A stretch of 64,000 nt of DNA from Acinetobacter nosocomialis NIPH 2119 (GCF_000368085.1 NZ_KB849239.1:447556-511555); one strand, 5' to 3'; shown: positions 46,624 through 56,115, counted from the first letter of the stretch. A program made the numbers and translations. The notes: a model not told the origin generated them from the letters alone.

Positions 46624-47450
46624 TTTGTATGAACAATTCTGCATTTATTAAAAATGGCATTTTAAAATCTTTTTTATTTGCAAGTACATTATCACTTGTT
46701 ACACCTGTGATGGCGCAAGCAACCTTCTTAATTTGGCCAATTTATCCAAAAATAGAAGCCAATGAAAAAGCAACCGCGGTTTGGCTCCAAAATACTGGCA
46801 AGACCGATGCGATGGTGCAAATTCGGGTGTTTAAATGGAGTCAAAATGGTTTAAAAGATGACTATAGCGAGCAATCAGAAATTATACCTAGCCCGCCTGT
46901 AGCTAAAATTAAAGCAGGCGAGAAGCATATGCTTCGTTTAACCAAAAGTGCCAATTTGCCAGATGGCAAAGAGCAGTCATATCGTTTGATTGTAGATGAG
47001 TTACCGATTCGCCTTTCTGATGGAAATGAACAAGATGCTTCTAAAGTAAGTTTCCAAATGCGTTATTCAATTCCGTTGTTTGCCTATGGAAAAGGTATAG
47101 GCAGTGGCTTAACTGAAGAGAGCCAAAAAGCGAATGCAAAAAATCCTTTAGCCAAACCTGTTTTACAGTGGTCAGTCCGCAACAATGACAAAGGCCAGTC
47201 TGAGCTATATTTAAAAAATAATGGACAGAAATTTGCTCGTCTTTCTGCGCTTAAAACATCAAAAACTGGTCATGATATTTCTTTAGGAAAAGCTGCTTTC
47301 GGCTATGTGTTATCGAATAGTACTGTGAAGTTTACCATTGATAAGTCGACTGCAAATGAGTTGTCAAAAACCTCTAAAATTTACGGTGTTGATAGCTCTG
47401 GCATAAAACAAGAGTTGATCGAAATCAGCAAAATGGAGGATCCAACATGA
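46617..47450 (+). CDS. csuC: Csu pilus periplasmic chaperone CsuC
   Basis: A 277-residue PapD-like chaperone. After a signal peptide (ending near VMAQA) come the two Ig-like domains: FLIWPIYPKIEANEKATAVWLQN is strand A1/B, and VAKIKAGEKHMLRLTKS contains the subunit-binding basic residues. The archaic (FGL-like) chaperones hold subunits before hand-over to the usher. ATG 46617 overlaps csuB; ATG 46629 is an alternative. A 4-bp overlap (ATGA) with csuD. Confidence 0.93.
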   Translation: MVICMNNSAFIKNGILKSFLFASTLSLVTPVMAQATFLIWPIYPKIEANEKATAVWLQNTGKTDAMVQIRVFKWSQNGLKDDYSEQSEIIPSPPVAKIKAGEKHMLRLTKSANLPDGKEQSYRLIVDELPIRLSDGNEQDASKVSFQMRYSIPLFAYGKGIGSGLTEESQKANAKNPLAKPVLQWSVRNNDKGQSELYLKNNGQKFARLSALKTSKTGHDISLGKAAFGYVLSNSTVKFTIDKSTANELSKTSKIYGVDSSGIKQELIEISKMEDPT

Positions 47451-49936
47451 TCCGTCGGCATAATAATTTATGCAAAAGTATTTTGCTAATTTTGTTGTCG
47501 GGTGGTTGCTTAAATATTGCTCTTGCTGGAGATTTACCTCCACCACCAAAAAATATTAATGAGATTAATCAACTTTTTAAATTATATCTGGATTTAGTCG
47601 TAAACCAATATTCAATTCAGCAAGTCGTACCTGTTATTGTTAAAAATGATGAGTACTTTATACAAAAGAAAAAGTTGATTGATGAGTTGGAAATTCAAAT
47701 TCCTCAAGAGTTATTGGCCAACAACCAGACTACTTTAACCAATCAAGATGTTTTAACTTTGGGATTTAGTGGCGATGCGAGTGACTGGATATCTTTAGAT
47801 AAATTAAAAGATGTGAGCTATGAGTATCAATCATCAAATCAATATTTTAAGCTTAATTTTCCACCCGCTTGGATGCCGACCCAAGTTTTAGGTAAAGACT
47901 CATGGTATAAGCCTGTCGTTGCTCAGTCGGGTATAGGGCTGCTCAATAACTATGATTTTTATACTTATAGACCACATCAGGGTGGTTCAACCAGCAGTTT
48001 ATTTACAGAGCAGCGCTTTTTCTCACCGCTCGGTGTAATTAAAAATTCTGGGGTCTATGTTAAAAATCAATTTAAAAATGAAGGTAATGCCGAGTCTTTA
48101 GACAATGACGGCTATCGTCGTTATGACACCTCTTGGCAATTCGATAATCAAAAGAACGCTACATCTTTTGTGCTTGGTGACATTATTACGGGTAGTAAAA
48201 CGACTTGGGGAAGTTCTGTTCGTCTGGGCGGTTTTCAGATACAAAGAAACTATTCAACCCGACCAGATTTAATTACCTATCCATTGCCGCAGTTTATTGG
48301 GCAAGCAGCGTTACCCAGCACAGTCGATTTAATTATTAACGGGCAAAAGACCAGCTCAACAGAAGTACAGTCCGGGCCGTTTATTTTAAATAATGTTCCT
48401 TTTATTAACGGTAAAGGGGAAGCCGTAGTGGTCACGACCGATGCAGTCGGACGTCAGGTCACAACAGCAGTCCCGTTTTATATTTCTAATACTTTGCTAA
48501 AGCCCGGCTTATTTGACTACTCATTGTCTTTAGGGAAAATCCGTGAAGACTACGGACTTAAGAATTTTTCTTATGGGAAATTTGCAAGTGCAGCCGATGC
48601 CCGTTATGGGGTAAATGACTGGTTTACGGTAGAAGGGCGTACCGAGCTTTCTTCAGACTTACAGCTATTCGGTGCAGGGTCTGTACTCAAACTTGCAAAC
48701 TTAGGTGTACTGAGTGCTTCTTTTAGCCAAAGTAAAGCCGATAAATCTATGTCTGAAGATCGGACGAAAGACTTGGAAGGGAAACAATATACGGTTGGGT
48801 ACAGCTATAACCGTAATCGGTTTGGTTTTAGTATTAACCATAACCAGCGTGATGATGAATATACCGACCTTTCACGGCTGCAATATAGCAACTTAATTTC
48901 AGTGAATAGTAATAAAAGCCTAACTGCTAATACTTACTTTGCCACTAAAAACTCAGGCACCTTTGGTGTTGGTTATATCAATACTAAAGCAAATGACTTT
49001 AAAAACCGCTTCTTAAACTTGTCATGGGCGCCTGTTCTACCGACTTATATGAATGGCGTGACTGTTTCTTTAAGTGCCAACCGTGACTTTATTGAAAAAG
49101 AGTGGAGTGCTGCATTTCAACTTTCGATACCGCTGTTTCAGCGAAACGCAACTGTAAACTCGGGTTATGCATTTAATAAACAAGGCGATACCGGCTACAT
49201 TAACTTTAACCGTTCTGTGCCATCCGAAGGTGGTTTCGGTGTCGATTTAACCCGACGTTATAATGAAAATAGTGAAGATTTAAATCAGGCACGAGTCAAT
49301 TACCGCAACGGTTATATCAATACCGACTTTGGGATGTCTGGAAACCATGACTATAACTATTGGTTTGGTCTATCTGGATCTCTCATTTATATGGCAGGAG
49401 AAGTATTTGCTTCAAACCGTTTAGGTGATTCTTTTGCATTGATTGATACCAACCAAGTGCCGGATGTTTTGGTCAGATATGAAAACAGCCTAATTGGCCG
49501 TAGCAATAAAAAAGGCCATATTTTTGTGCCATCCGTTACGCCTTACTATTCGGGTAAATACAGCGTCGACCCAATAGACTTACCTTCAAACTTTACAATC
49601 ACACAAGTTGAACAGCGTATTGCTGCGAAACGCGGTTCTGGCGTTGTGATTAAGTTCCCAGTTCATCAGTCTATTGCTGCTAACGTTTATTTAACTCAAG
49701 CAGACGGCAAACCGATGCCTGTAGGTTCTGTCGTGCATAGAGCTGACCAAGAGTCGTCTTATGTGGGAATGGATGGCATTGTCTATTTAGAAAATTTAAA
49801 ACCGAACAATACCGTAACGGTTCAGCGTTCGGACCAAAGTATTTGTAAGGCAGATTTTTCTGTAGATGTAGAGCAAGCCAAACAACAAATTGTGGTGGTT
49901 AAGCCTGTTACGTGTCATGAGGTATCTTTACCATGA
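47447..49936 (+). CDS. csuD: Csu pilus outer-membrane usher CsuD
   Basis: An 829-residue usher. Signal peptide to about residue 27, N-terminal chaperone-binding domain, the beta-barrel (about residues 130-640, including the plug near PLPQFIGQAALPSTVDLIINGQ), and C-terminal domains with a Cys pair (SICKADF and VTCHEV). It forms the secretion pore and assembles the Csu pilus. It overlaps csuC and csuE by 4 bp each, so translation is coupled. Confidence 0.94.
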   Translation: MIRRHNNLCKSILLILLSGGCLNIALAGDLPPPPKNINEINQLFKLYLDLVVNQYSIQQVVPVIVKNDEYFIQKKKLIDELEIQIPQELLANNQTTLTNQDVLTLGFSGDASDWISLDKLKDVSYEYQSSNQYFKLNFPPAWMPTQVLGKDSWYKPVVAQSGIGLLNNYDFYTYRPHQGGSTSSLFTEQRFFSPLGVIKNSGVYVKNQFKNEGNAESLDNDGYRRYDTSWQFDNQKNATSFVLGDIITGSKTTWGSSVRLGGFQIQRNYSTRPDLITYPLPQFIGQAALPSTVDLIINGQKTSSTEVQSGPFILNNVPFINGKGEAVVVTTDAVGRQVTTAVPFYISNTLLKPGLFDYSLSLGKIREDYGLKNFSYGKFASAADARYGVNDWFTVEGRTELSSDLQLFGAGSVLKLANLGVLSASFSQSKADKSMSEDRTKDLEGKQYTVGYSYNRNRFGFSINHNQRDDEYTDLSRLQYSNLISVNSNKSLTANTYFATKNSGTFGVGYINTKANDFKNRFLNLSWAPVLPTYMNGVTVSLSANRDFIEKEWSAAFQLSIPLFQRNATVNSGYAFNKQGDTGYINFNRSVPSEGGFGVDLTRRYNENSEDLNQARVNYRNGYINTDFGMSGNHDYNYWFGLSGSLIYMAGEVFASNRLGDSFALIDTNQVPDVLVRYENSLIGRSNKKGHIFVPSVTPYYSGKYSVDPIDLPSNFTITQVEQRIAAKRGSGVVIKFPVHQSIAANVYLTQADGKPMPVGSVVHRADQESSYVGMDGIVYLENLKPNNTVTVQRSDQSICKADFSVDVEQAKQQIVVVKPVTCHEVSLP

Positions 49937-50952
49937 ATATAAAAACACAAAAATTACTTAGCCATTTATTTATATTTTCTGGACTAATGCTAGCTGGAAA
50001 TTTGGCTCATGCTGCATGTAATGTGAGTGCTTCTGGTTCATCTTCTATTTCGGTTCCGTCTATCTATTTAACAGAAAACGGTGAAAACTCTTCACAGTTT
50101 AATTCAGGTTTGTCATGCACGGGTTTTAGCTTGGCTTTGGCGAACATGACCTACCTAAAATATCGGGTTGAGCAAATGTCGAATTCATTTACCAATGCTC
50201 AAACCGGAGAAAAGCTCAATGCTGTTATTTTAGATAGTAACAATGAAATCATAAGCTTAGGCCAAGAAAAAGACATGAGTAGCTTTACGCTGGTCAAACT
50301 TTTTAGCGGACCAGATGGTAATTTACCCTTTTATATACGACTTCCGGCTGGGCAAAGCGTATCACCTGGTGTTTATCAGGCTGATTCACCTTTAAAAGTA
50401 AAATGGTTTTATTCGGTACCGGGTGTTGCTATTGCTGGCATCGGGATCTTTTTTGAAAGCCCGGGGTTTAAACGTGGGGTATTAGGTATTGGTTTTAACT
50501 GGGGAACTGGCGCGGATTCCCTTGGTTCACTCTCAATTACTGTACTTCCAGACTGCCGAATTTTAGCTCAAGACGTAAACTTTGGTACGGCGGCGTTTGC
50601 TTCCAAGCTTGAACCTGTTCAGTCGTCTATGGGAATCCGTTGCTCGGTAAATACCCCATACTATGTCAGTTTAAATAATGGACTTTCCCCGCAAAACGGT
50701 AACCAGCGTGCCATGAAGTCACAAACGGGAAATACGTATTTAAAATACGATATTTTTAAAAATTCATCGAATGACCGATGGGGCAGTGGTAACGAACGTT
50801 GGTCGAGTTTAAACGCAACGGTTAATCCGGGCGTGCATAACGGAGTAACCCAGCAGAGTTATGTGTTTACCACAAAAATTGTCGATGAAAATGCAGACAC
50901 TGTACCAGCGGGAACGTATCAAGATACGGTTACGGTACAAGTCGAGTTTTAA
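49933..50952 (+). CDS. csuE: Csu pilus tip adhesin CsuE
   Basis: A 339-residue protein with a signal peptide (ending LAHA-ACN) and two SCPU-type domains: an N-terminal adhesin half (about residues 29-190) with exposed hydrophobic loop text (GVAIAGIGIFFES), and a C-terminal pilin half starting at LPDCRILAQDVNFG. In A. baumannii CsuE caps the pilus and binds abiotic surfaces through hydrophobic finger loops. Last gene of the operon, followed by a terminator. Confidence 0.94.
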   Translation: MNIKTQKLLSHLFIFSGLMLAGNLAHAACNVSASGSSSISVPSIYLTENGENSSQFNSGLSCTGFSLALANMTYLKYRVEQMSNSFTNAQTGEKLNAVILDSNNEIISLGQEKDMSSFTLVKLFSGPDGNLPFYIRLPAGQSVSPGVYQADSPLKVKWFYSVPGVAIAGIGIFFESPGFKRGVLGIGFNWGTGADSLGSLSITVLPDCRILAQDVNFGTAAFASKLEPVQSSMGIRCSVNTPYYVSLNNGLSPQNGNQRAMKSQTGNTYLKYDIFKNSSNDRWGSGNERWSSLNATVNPGVHNGVTQQSYVFTTKIVDENADTVPAGTYQDTVTVQVEF

Positions 50953-50973
50953 AAGTTGTGTTGTATGAAAGAT

Positions 50974-50998
50974 AAAAGCTCAGTTCATGGGCTTTTTG
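50974..50998 (+). terminator. Terminator of the csu operon
   Basis: Stem AAAAGCTCA/TGGGCTTTT (one wobble) with a 5-nt loop, then T residues. Confidence 0.7.
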
Positions 50999-51028
50999 TC
51001 TTTAAATGAAGTCATTAGTTTTAAAAAT

Positions 51029-51265
51029 TTACTCAAGCTCTAATTGGTCATCATCTTTAGTAATTTTAATCTTTATCTTTTTATATTTCCGTTTATTTGG
51101 ATCGAGCGCCGAGTTCATTACTTCATCCGCAAAAGGCGGGCACTGCATCAGTTTGGCATAAGCTCTATAGCCGATGCGTATACGAGTAGGTGGGCAATCG
51201 GTTCTTTTTGAATAGTATTCAATGAGAGAGTTCAGTTCTTGTAATAAAGTTTGCTGTTCCATCAT
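51029..51265 (-). CDS. Small hypothetical protein
   Basis: 78 residues, mostly helical, with Lys-rich C-terminus (NKRKYKKIKIKITKDDDQLELE). No export signal, domain or motif recognised. Convergent with csuE. The frame has normal codon use and its own ATG; expression is plausible but not proven. Confidence 0.5.
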   Translation of the reverse strand: MMEQQTLLQELNSLIEYYSKRTDCPPTRIRIGYRAYAKLMQCPPFADEVMNSALDPNKRKYKKIKIKITKDDDQLELE

Positions 51266-51429
51266 ACATACTTAACAATTCGATAACTCAAGCATAATAG
51301 ATTTAAACCTTTAGGTGTGTAGCTATTTATCATACGGATCCCTTAAAATTGTGATGTGTTTCTCTAAAATGAACAATATATGTATCAAGTTTGTTTTCAT
51401 ATTTATACCTGATGTTTTTTTAATCGAAC

Positions 51430-51564
51430 TGTCATAATGAAAGGCTAATTTGAGGCTATAACAAAAACAAATGAAGATTGTTGCGAACAATAAAAGCAAG
51501 AAGCAATTTTCAAGTAAAGCTGGTCTGTTGTAATTAAGCTAATTCGAAAGAATTGGCTTTTTTG
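51430..51564 (+). ncRNA. Candidate small RNA gene
   Basis: The interval between two genes ends in a terminator, stem AAGCTAATTC/GAATTGGCTT (51536-51545 with 51550-51559) with a GAAA tetraloop and a T run, yet no coding frame precedes it on this strand. A CATAAT (51433-51438) could be a -10 box, but its -35 is poor. The 5' end is therefore a guess. Confidence 0.35.
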
Positions 51565-51643
51565 TTTTAATACATTCTATTTAAAGAGTTTTTTGGAAAT
51601 ATTATTTTTAATAAAAATAGCTAGTTGAGAATATACATTTTCA

Positions 51644-52042
51644 GTGAAAGTTTTTAGTTATCAAGTCATCAATATTGATCATGAACAGCAGTTATTGCTG
51701 GCTTTTATTTGCTATGAAGATCAGCCGATTATGACTTCTGTTTACTACCGCCATATAGATGGAACGTCAATTCAATACAACGGAGATATACTTTTTGAAG
51801 TAACCAGCCTTCAAGAAGAACCACTGATTACACCTGATAATTTTTCAATGAATGTACCAAATACTTTTCGCTGGGCTGCTTATCACAATAATCAAAAAGT
51901 TTTAGATATTTCAGCTCAAGTCGACACTCCATATTGTTTTGGATTGGCTGCTGGTTTTGTTTCTTCCTATGCGTGGCAAGGTGAATTCTATGATCAGCCA
52001 TTAGTGGGAAGGGGTTATCTCGAATATATAGATCGCCGATAA
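51644..52042 (+). pseudogene. C-terminal fragment resembling DUF6670 proteins
   Basis: 132 residues from GTG 51644. The text PNTFRWAAYHNNQKVLDISA and GEFYDQPLVGRGYLEYIDRR resembles the C-terminal third of a larger Acinetobacter protein family that I recall as DUF6670. No signal peptide and no weighty upstream frame in 51,300-51,640, so it is probably a 5'-truncated remnant. It may still be expressed; the family call is from memory. Confidence 0.45.
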
Positions 52043-52130
52043 ATTTTATTATTTAAGAAAGTAAAGTGAACACTGCATAATTAAATGCAGTGTTGGTACT
52101 TCACGGGTATTTTAGATTTGAGAACTTTCT

Positions 52131-53018
52131 TTATATTTCACTCAACGTATCTTTAACAATTTTAAAGGCTGGAGACATTAACCGACGACTTGTATAGAAC
52201 AAATAAAAAGGCGGTAAGGTGACTGCGTGTTGTTCCAATAAACTGACCAACTTTTTATCTTCTAAAGCTGGTTTAACTAAAAAATATGGCAAATAAGCTA
52301 TAGCACAACCATCGAGTACAGCATCAAACATTTCATCTAAACTGGTCATAACCAGTTGAACAGGGCCTCTAAAAAATACACTTTTATTTTTATCTTTAAA
52401 TTCCCACGCCATTAGAGAGTTATCGGTTAAAAGTCGTATATAGATGCCTTTGTGTTTTTTAAGGTCGTCTATAGATTTCGGTGTTCCATACTTGTCTAAA
52501 TATTCAGGTGAGGCAACTAAGCGAAAAGGAATTTCTTTACTAATCGGAACTGCAATTAAATCTTTTTCGACCAAGTTTCCGACACGTACTCCGGCGTCAT
52601 ATCCTTCTTTTGCTATATCAATTCGTCTGTTTTCAGAAGTCAGTTCCAAAGATATATCGGGATACTGTTTTACAAGCTTTTTAAGCTTTGGCCATAAATA
52701 ATATTTAATGGTAAATGCATCGGCAGAAATACGTACATGACCACTGGGTAGGTCTTTCATAGAGCTAATTTGTTCTATGCCTAAGTCAATATTTTCAATG
52801 TTTTGACCGACGAGCTCAATAAGCCGTAAGCCTGCTTCTGTAAGGGTGAGGCTACGGGTAGAACGGTTTAATAATTTTATACCTAACTGTGCTTCAAGAT
52901 TATTAATACTCTGGCTTACAGCAGATTGGGTAACGCCCATATATGCGGCGGCTTTTGTAAAATTTTTAGTTTTTACTACTTCAGAAAATGTTTTTAAATC
53001 ATTCAGATTAATTTTCAT
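52131..53018 (-). CDS. LysR-family transcriptional regulator
   Basis: A 295-residue protein. The DNA-binding domain spans residues 5-64 (NFTKAAAYMGVTQSAVSQSI is the helix-turn-helix). The C-terminal periplasmic-binding-like domain is of the small-aromatic/quorum type with SPEYLDKYG and GCAIAYLP. It is divergent from the hydrolase genes and probably controls them; the effector is unknown. Confidence 0.85.
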   Translation of the reverse strand: MKINLNDLKTFSEVVKTKNFTKAAAYMGVTQSAVSQSINNLEAQLGIKLLNRSTRSLTLTEAGLRLIELVGQNIENIDLGIEQISSMKDLPSGHVRISADAFTIKYYLWPKLKKLVKQYPDISLELTSENRRIDIAKEGYDAGVRVGNLVEKDLIAVPISKEIPFRLVASPEYLDKYGTPKSIDDLKKHKGIYIRLLTDNSLMAWEFKDKNKSVFFRGPVQLVMTSLDEMFDAVLDGCAIAYLPYFLVKPALEDKKLVSLLEQHAVTLPPFYLFYTSRRLMSPAFKIVKDTLSEI

Positions 53019-53102
53019 GATTCATAAGTTTTGCTAATAGCTACGATCGAATTATAGCATCTAATCACGCTAATCATTGCTTGTTAATATGCCTTTAACA
53101 AA

Positions 53103-53306
53103 GTCAACACAGATGAGTTGATTATTGCAGGTGATAAGGTCGGTGGGTTTGGTTCATATCGAGATAGTTCGGAAATTTATGGACGAGCACGTTCAGAAAA
53201 TAAAGAGCTTGTGATTGTAGAAGGTTGGTCTCACTACGACTTATATGAAAAACCTGAACCTGTCGCACAAGCAAAGATCATCCCATTTTTTCAAAAAAAT
53301 ATCTGA
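53103..53306 (+). pseudogene. Alpha/beta-hydrolase C-terminal remnant
   Basis: 67 codons without a start (VNTDELIIAGDKVGGFGSYR to IIPFFQKNI). The stretch VIVEGWSHYDLYEKPEPVAQ lines up with VEGANHMELYDIPQYVNEA of the complete hydrolase directly downstream, including the catalytic His. It is the tail of a second hydrolase whose front has been lost, just beside the LysR promoter region. Confidence 0.65.
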
Positions 53307-53330
53307 GTTAAGCTTATAAAGGAGCTAACA

Positions 53331-54245
53331 ATGAATACTGTTAAATTTCAAAATACGAATGGCCAAGATATTACTATGGCAGCAAATATTCACTACCCAT
53401 CAAACTTTGATGAAAAACAAAAGTATGCAGCTATTGTTGTGGCTCATCCGGGCGGTGGAGTGAAAGAGCAGACCGCAGGCCTATATGCGTCTAAGCTTGC
53501 TGAACAAGGTTTTATTGCAATTGCATTTGATGCGTCTTATCAAGGTGAAAGTACAGGTTTACCTCGCCAGTTAGAAAACCCTTACATCCGTACCGAAGAC
53601 ATTAGTGCAGTGATTGATTATCTAACAACCTTGAGCTATGTCGACCAAAACCGTATTGGTGCTATGGGCATTTGTGCGGGTGGTGGTTATGCTGCAAATG
53701 CAGCAATCAATGATCGCCGTATTAAAGCAGTAGGTACGGTAAGCGCCGTTAATATTGGTTCAATGTTTAGAAATGGTTGGGAAAACACGGTTAAAGATGC
53801 AGATGCCTTGCCATACATTCAAGCGGGTTCAGATGCACGCACAGCCGATGCAGCGAGTGGAAATATTGCAACCATTCCGCTTGCACCTTTAAAAGAAGAA
53901 GATGCCCCGAATGAAGAACTTCGTCAGGCATGGGAATACTACCATACGCCAAGAGCCGCGCACCCTAACTCTCCAGGGTTTGCCACAACGCGTAGCTTGA
54001 CTCAGCTTATTACTTACGATGCGTACAATAAAGCTGAAGCTTTCTTAACTCAACCGTTGGTTGCGATTGCCGGAAGTGTGGCAGGAAGTAAGTGGATGAG
54101 TGAAGATTTAATTCAACGTGCTGCAAGTCAGGACAAAACCTTACATATTGTTGAAGGTGCAAACCATATGGAATTATATGATATTCCTCAATATGTAAAT
54201 GAAGCTTCGAGCGTACTTGCTGATTTCTTTAAAATGAAATTGTAA
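53331..54245 (+). CDS. Alpha/beta hydrolase (dienelactone-hydrolase/YcjY-like)
   Basis: A 304-residue cytoplasmic hydrolase. VVAHPGGGVKEQTAGLYASK gives the oxyanion-hole region, GAMGICAGGGYAAN contains the nucleophile elbow, with Cys (G-x-C-x-G) rather than Ser as in dienelactone hydrolases, and GANHMELYD holds the catalytic His. RBS AAGGAG precedes the ATG. Substrate unknown. Likely under the divergent LysR regulator. Confidence 0.82.
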   Translation: MNTVKFQNTNGQDITMAANIHYPSNFDEKQKYAAIVVAHPGGGVKEQTAGLYASKLAEQGFIAIAFDASYQGESTGLPRQLENPYIRTEDISAVIDYLTTLSYVDQNRIGAMGICAGGGYAANAAINDRRIKAVGTVSAVNIGSMFRNGWENTVKDADALPYIQAGSDARTADAASGNIATIPLAPLKEEDAPNEELRQAWEYYHTPRAAHPNSPGFATTRSLTQLITYDAYNKAEAFLTQPLVAIAGSVAGSKWMSEDLIQRAASQDKTLHIVEGANHMELYDIPQYVNEASSVLADFFKMKL

Positions 54246-54258
54246 GTGAGTACTGTTT

Positions 54259-54294
54259 AATAAGTAAAAGTCCTGTGGTGGGCTTTTACTTATT
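54259..54294. terminator. Inverted repeat after the hydrolase gene
   Basis: Stem AATAAGTAAAAG/CTTTTACTTATT with a 12-nt loop. No clear T run follows, so termination efficiency is uncertain. Confidence 0.5.
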
Positions 54295-54420
54295 AAAAGT
54301 TAATCAATAAATTGTATAATTTAGCTTAAGCATTGAGCATAATATTAAGACACACTTTATAAGCATTTATAGGGTTTGAGTGTGTTAGCATGATTTTCTA
54401 CATCTCTAGATACTTATAGT

Positions 54421-55353
54421 ATGACGAAATCTGAACCGCAGTATATATCTGGGCAGTTTCAATTTTCCTTTCTATCTTTAAAATATTGGGGTATCTGGTT
54501 TACAGCTTTTATTCTAATGTTTCTTGCGTACTTGCCTTGGGCAATCCAGTGGCGCTTAGCAAAACTTTTTTCAAAAATTGCTTGGACATTGTTGGCTTCT
54601 AGAAAGAAAACGACTTTAAGAAATTTAGGTGCATGTTTTCCGGAAAAAACACCTGAGCAAATTGAAGCTAAGGCTAAGTTAGTCTTTACTGATACGATGA
54701 TTGGAATATTTGAAGCTTTAAATGCTTGGTATTGTCCTGCATGGTTTAAAAAAAGAGTACATATTGAAGGTTTGGAGCATCTAGAAAAAAATCGAGACAA
54801 AGGTGTTTTGCTATTAGGTACACATAGTACCTTGCTTGACGCTGGAGGCGCTGCTTGTACTTTATTTTTTGATATGGATGTTGTCTATAGACCTCAAAAC
54901 AATCCTTTTATGGATTTTTTAATTCATCGTAGTCGCGCTAGGGTTTATAAAAACCAAATTGCAAAAGACAATATGCGTAGTTTAATAAAAAAATTAAAAA
55001 ACGGGCATGCAATTTGGTATAGCCCAGATCAGGACTTTGGTTTAAAGCAAGGCGTCATGGCATCATTCTTTGGTATACAGGCTGCAACAGTCACTGCACA
55101 TCGAAGACTCATGGATATTTCTAACGCTGTTGCAATACCATTATATTTCTACAGAAGTGGGGATATCCGAGATCCTCAATATAATGTACTGGTAGAACCT
55201 AAACTTGAAAACTTTCCAAGTGAGTGTGAAGTGAATGATGCTGAACGCGTCAATAAAATTATTGAAAAACAGATTCGCATCGCGCCAACACAGTACATGT
55301 GGTTTCATAGAAGGTTTAAAACTCGCCCTGTGGGGGAGGCAAAGTTCTACTGA
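54421..55353 (+). CDS. LpxL/LpxM-family lipid A late acyltransferase
   Basis: A 310-residue inner-membrane enzyme. A hydrophobic anchor lies near the N-terminus (IWFTAFILMFLAYLPW). The catalytic HX4D is seen in LLGTHSTLLDAGG, and YSPDQDFG is the second family block. It adds a secondary acyl chain to lipid A (Kdo2-lipid A as usual acceptor). I cannot tell LpxL from LpxM without alignment. The gene is monocistronic by position. Confidence 0.87.
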   Translation: MTKSEPQYISGQFQFSFLSLKYWGIWFTAFILMFLAYLPWAIQWRLAKLFSKIAWTLLASRKKTTLRNLGACFPEKTPEQIEAKAKLVFTDTMIGIFEALNAWYCPAWFKKRVHIEGLEHLEKNRDKGVLLLGTHSTLLDAGGAACTLFFDMDVVYRPQNNPFMDFLIHRSRARVYKNQIAKDNMRSLIKKLKNGHAIWYSPDQDFGLKQGVMASFFGIQAATVTAHRRLMDISNAVAIPLYFYRSGDIRDPQYNVLVEPKLENFPSECEVNDAERVNKIIEKQIRIAPTQYMWFHRRFKTRPVGEAKFY

Positions 55354-55424
55354 TGCAAGCTAATTCACTTAGTCGAAAATGAATAGTTTTAATGAGATGC
55401 TTTTTAATGAATAAAATTTAAGAC

Positions 55425-55757
55425 ATGAGAAAAAATATGGATATTGAGATGAAAAAATATTTTGATGTGGCCGAAAGTGTTTATGAAAATATAAGTTTAA
55501 AAAAACATCCGAACAAGAATTTAGTGGATTGTCTCAATAACCTTTTAGTCGAGATCAAGAAAGAAGCGGCTATTAATAACTTAAAGCTAAAGTATAGCGC
55601 TATCGATTTTGAAAGCTGTTTAAATCGGCCCATGAAAGAGCGTCTTATTAAAATCGATTTAAGTCTATTACCTAATTTTGATAATAAATATGAGTTTATA
55701 CTTTGGTTGGCAAATTTTATAAAAAGTATTTCTGTATCTAAAACTGACTATTTTTAA
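55425..55757 (+). CDS. Hypothetical protein
   Basis: 110 residues, Lys- and Asn-rich, mostly helical, no export signal or known domain. ATG 55425 or 55437. It follows the acyltransferase gene by about 70 bp and could be co-transcribed. Nothing in it reveals a role. Confidence 0.5.
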   Translation: MRKNMDIEMKKYFDVAESVYENISLKKHPNKNLVDCLNNLLVEIKKEAAINNLKLKYSAIDFESCLNRPMKERLIKIDLSLLPNFDNKYEFILWLANFIKSISVSKTDYF

Positions 55758-55880
55758 AAATACTCATATCTTTTAAAGAGCCAAAGCAGCTTATTTTATA
55801 AACCCAAATTAACAATAAATTTTAATTATTTATCCTTACTTTTTAATGCTCTAATTTAAAGCAAATGTCATTTTGTATGC

Positions 55881-55909
55881 TTGACTGTAATAGAGTTGAG
55901 CACTATTCT
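55881..55909 (+). promoter_or_regulatory. Sigma-70-type promoter of structured leader (copy B)
   Basis: TTGACT, a 17-bp spacer and TATTCT, matching the promoter of copy A at 23,262 in spacing and in position relative to the RNA element. Confidence 0.65.
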
Positions 55910-55914
55910 TTGCC

Positions 55915-56115
55915 TGCTGGCCACATTGCCAGTCGACTTTGACAGGTCGGATACCCAAAGCACACGAAAAAGTCTTTCTTTTTTGTGGGCGTCCCTGCGT
56001 GCCCCCTCTGCGGCGGAACGGGAGGGGGACACCTTCGGGTGTGCTGATCTTTTGGGTATCAGTCTGTCAACCTTCTCTCGTTTCGCCACCATTATTTGAC
56101 AGTAATGTGGTGAAG
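55915..56115 (+). ncRNA. Structured leader RNA, C4-antisense-like (copy B)
   Basis: Homologous to 23296-23490. Elements: hairpin CTGGC/GCCAG (55917-55921 with 55928-55932). The long stem is TTGACAG/CTGTCAA (55939-55945 with 56064-56070) plus GATACCCAAA/TTTGGGTATC (55950-55959 with 56051-56060). An inner CCCCCTC/GAGGGGG (56002-56008 with 56022-56028) is followed by ACACC-TTCG-GGTGT, a classic UUCG tetraloop. A 3' hairpin CACCATTA with TAATGTGGTG ends near the ribosome site of the next small ORF. The long stem differs in sequence from copy A but pairs equally well. An ash-like ORF in another frame (55939-56154) is probably a shadow of the RNA. Confidence 0.68.

Noticed and set aside
47364-47549. 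Leftward 61-codon frame across the csuC/csuD junction
   Set aside because: Antisense shadow of two well-recognised csu genes.
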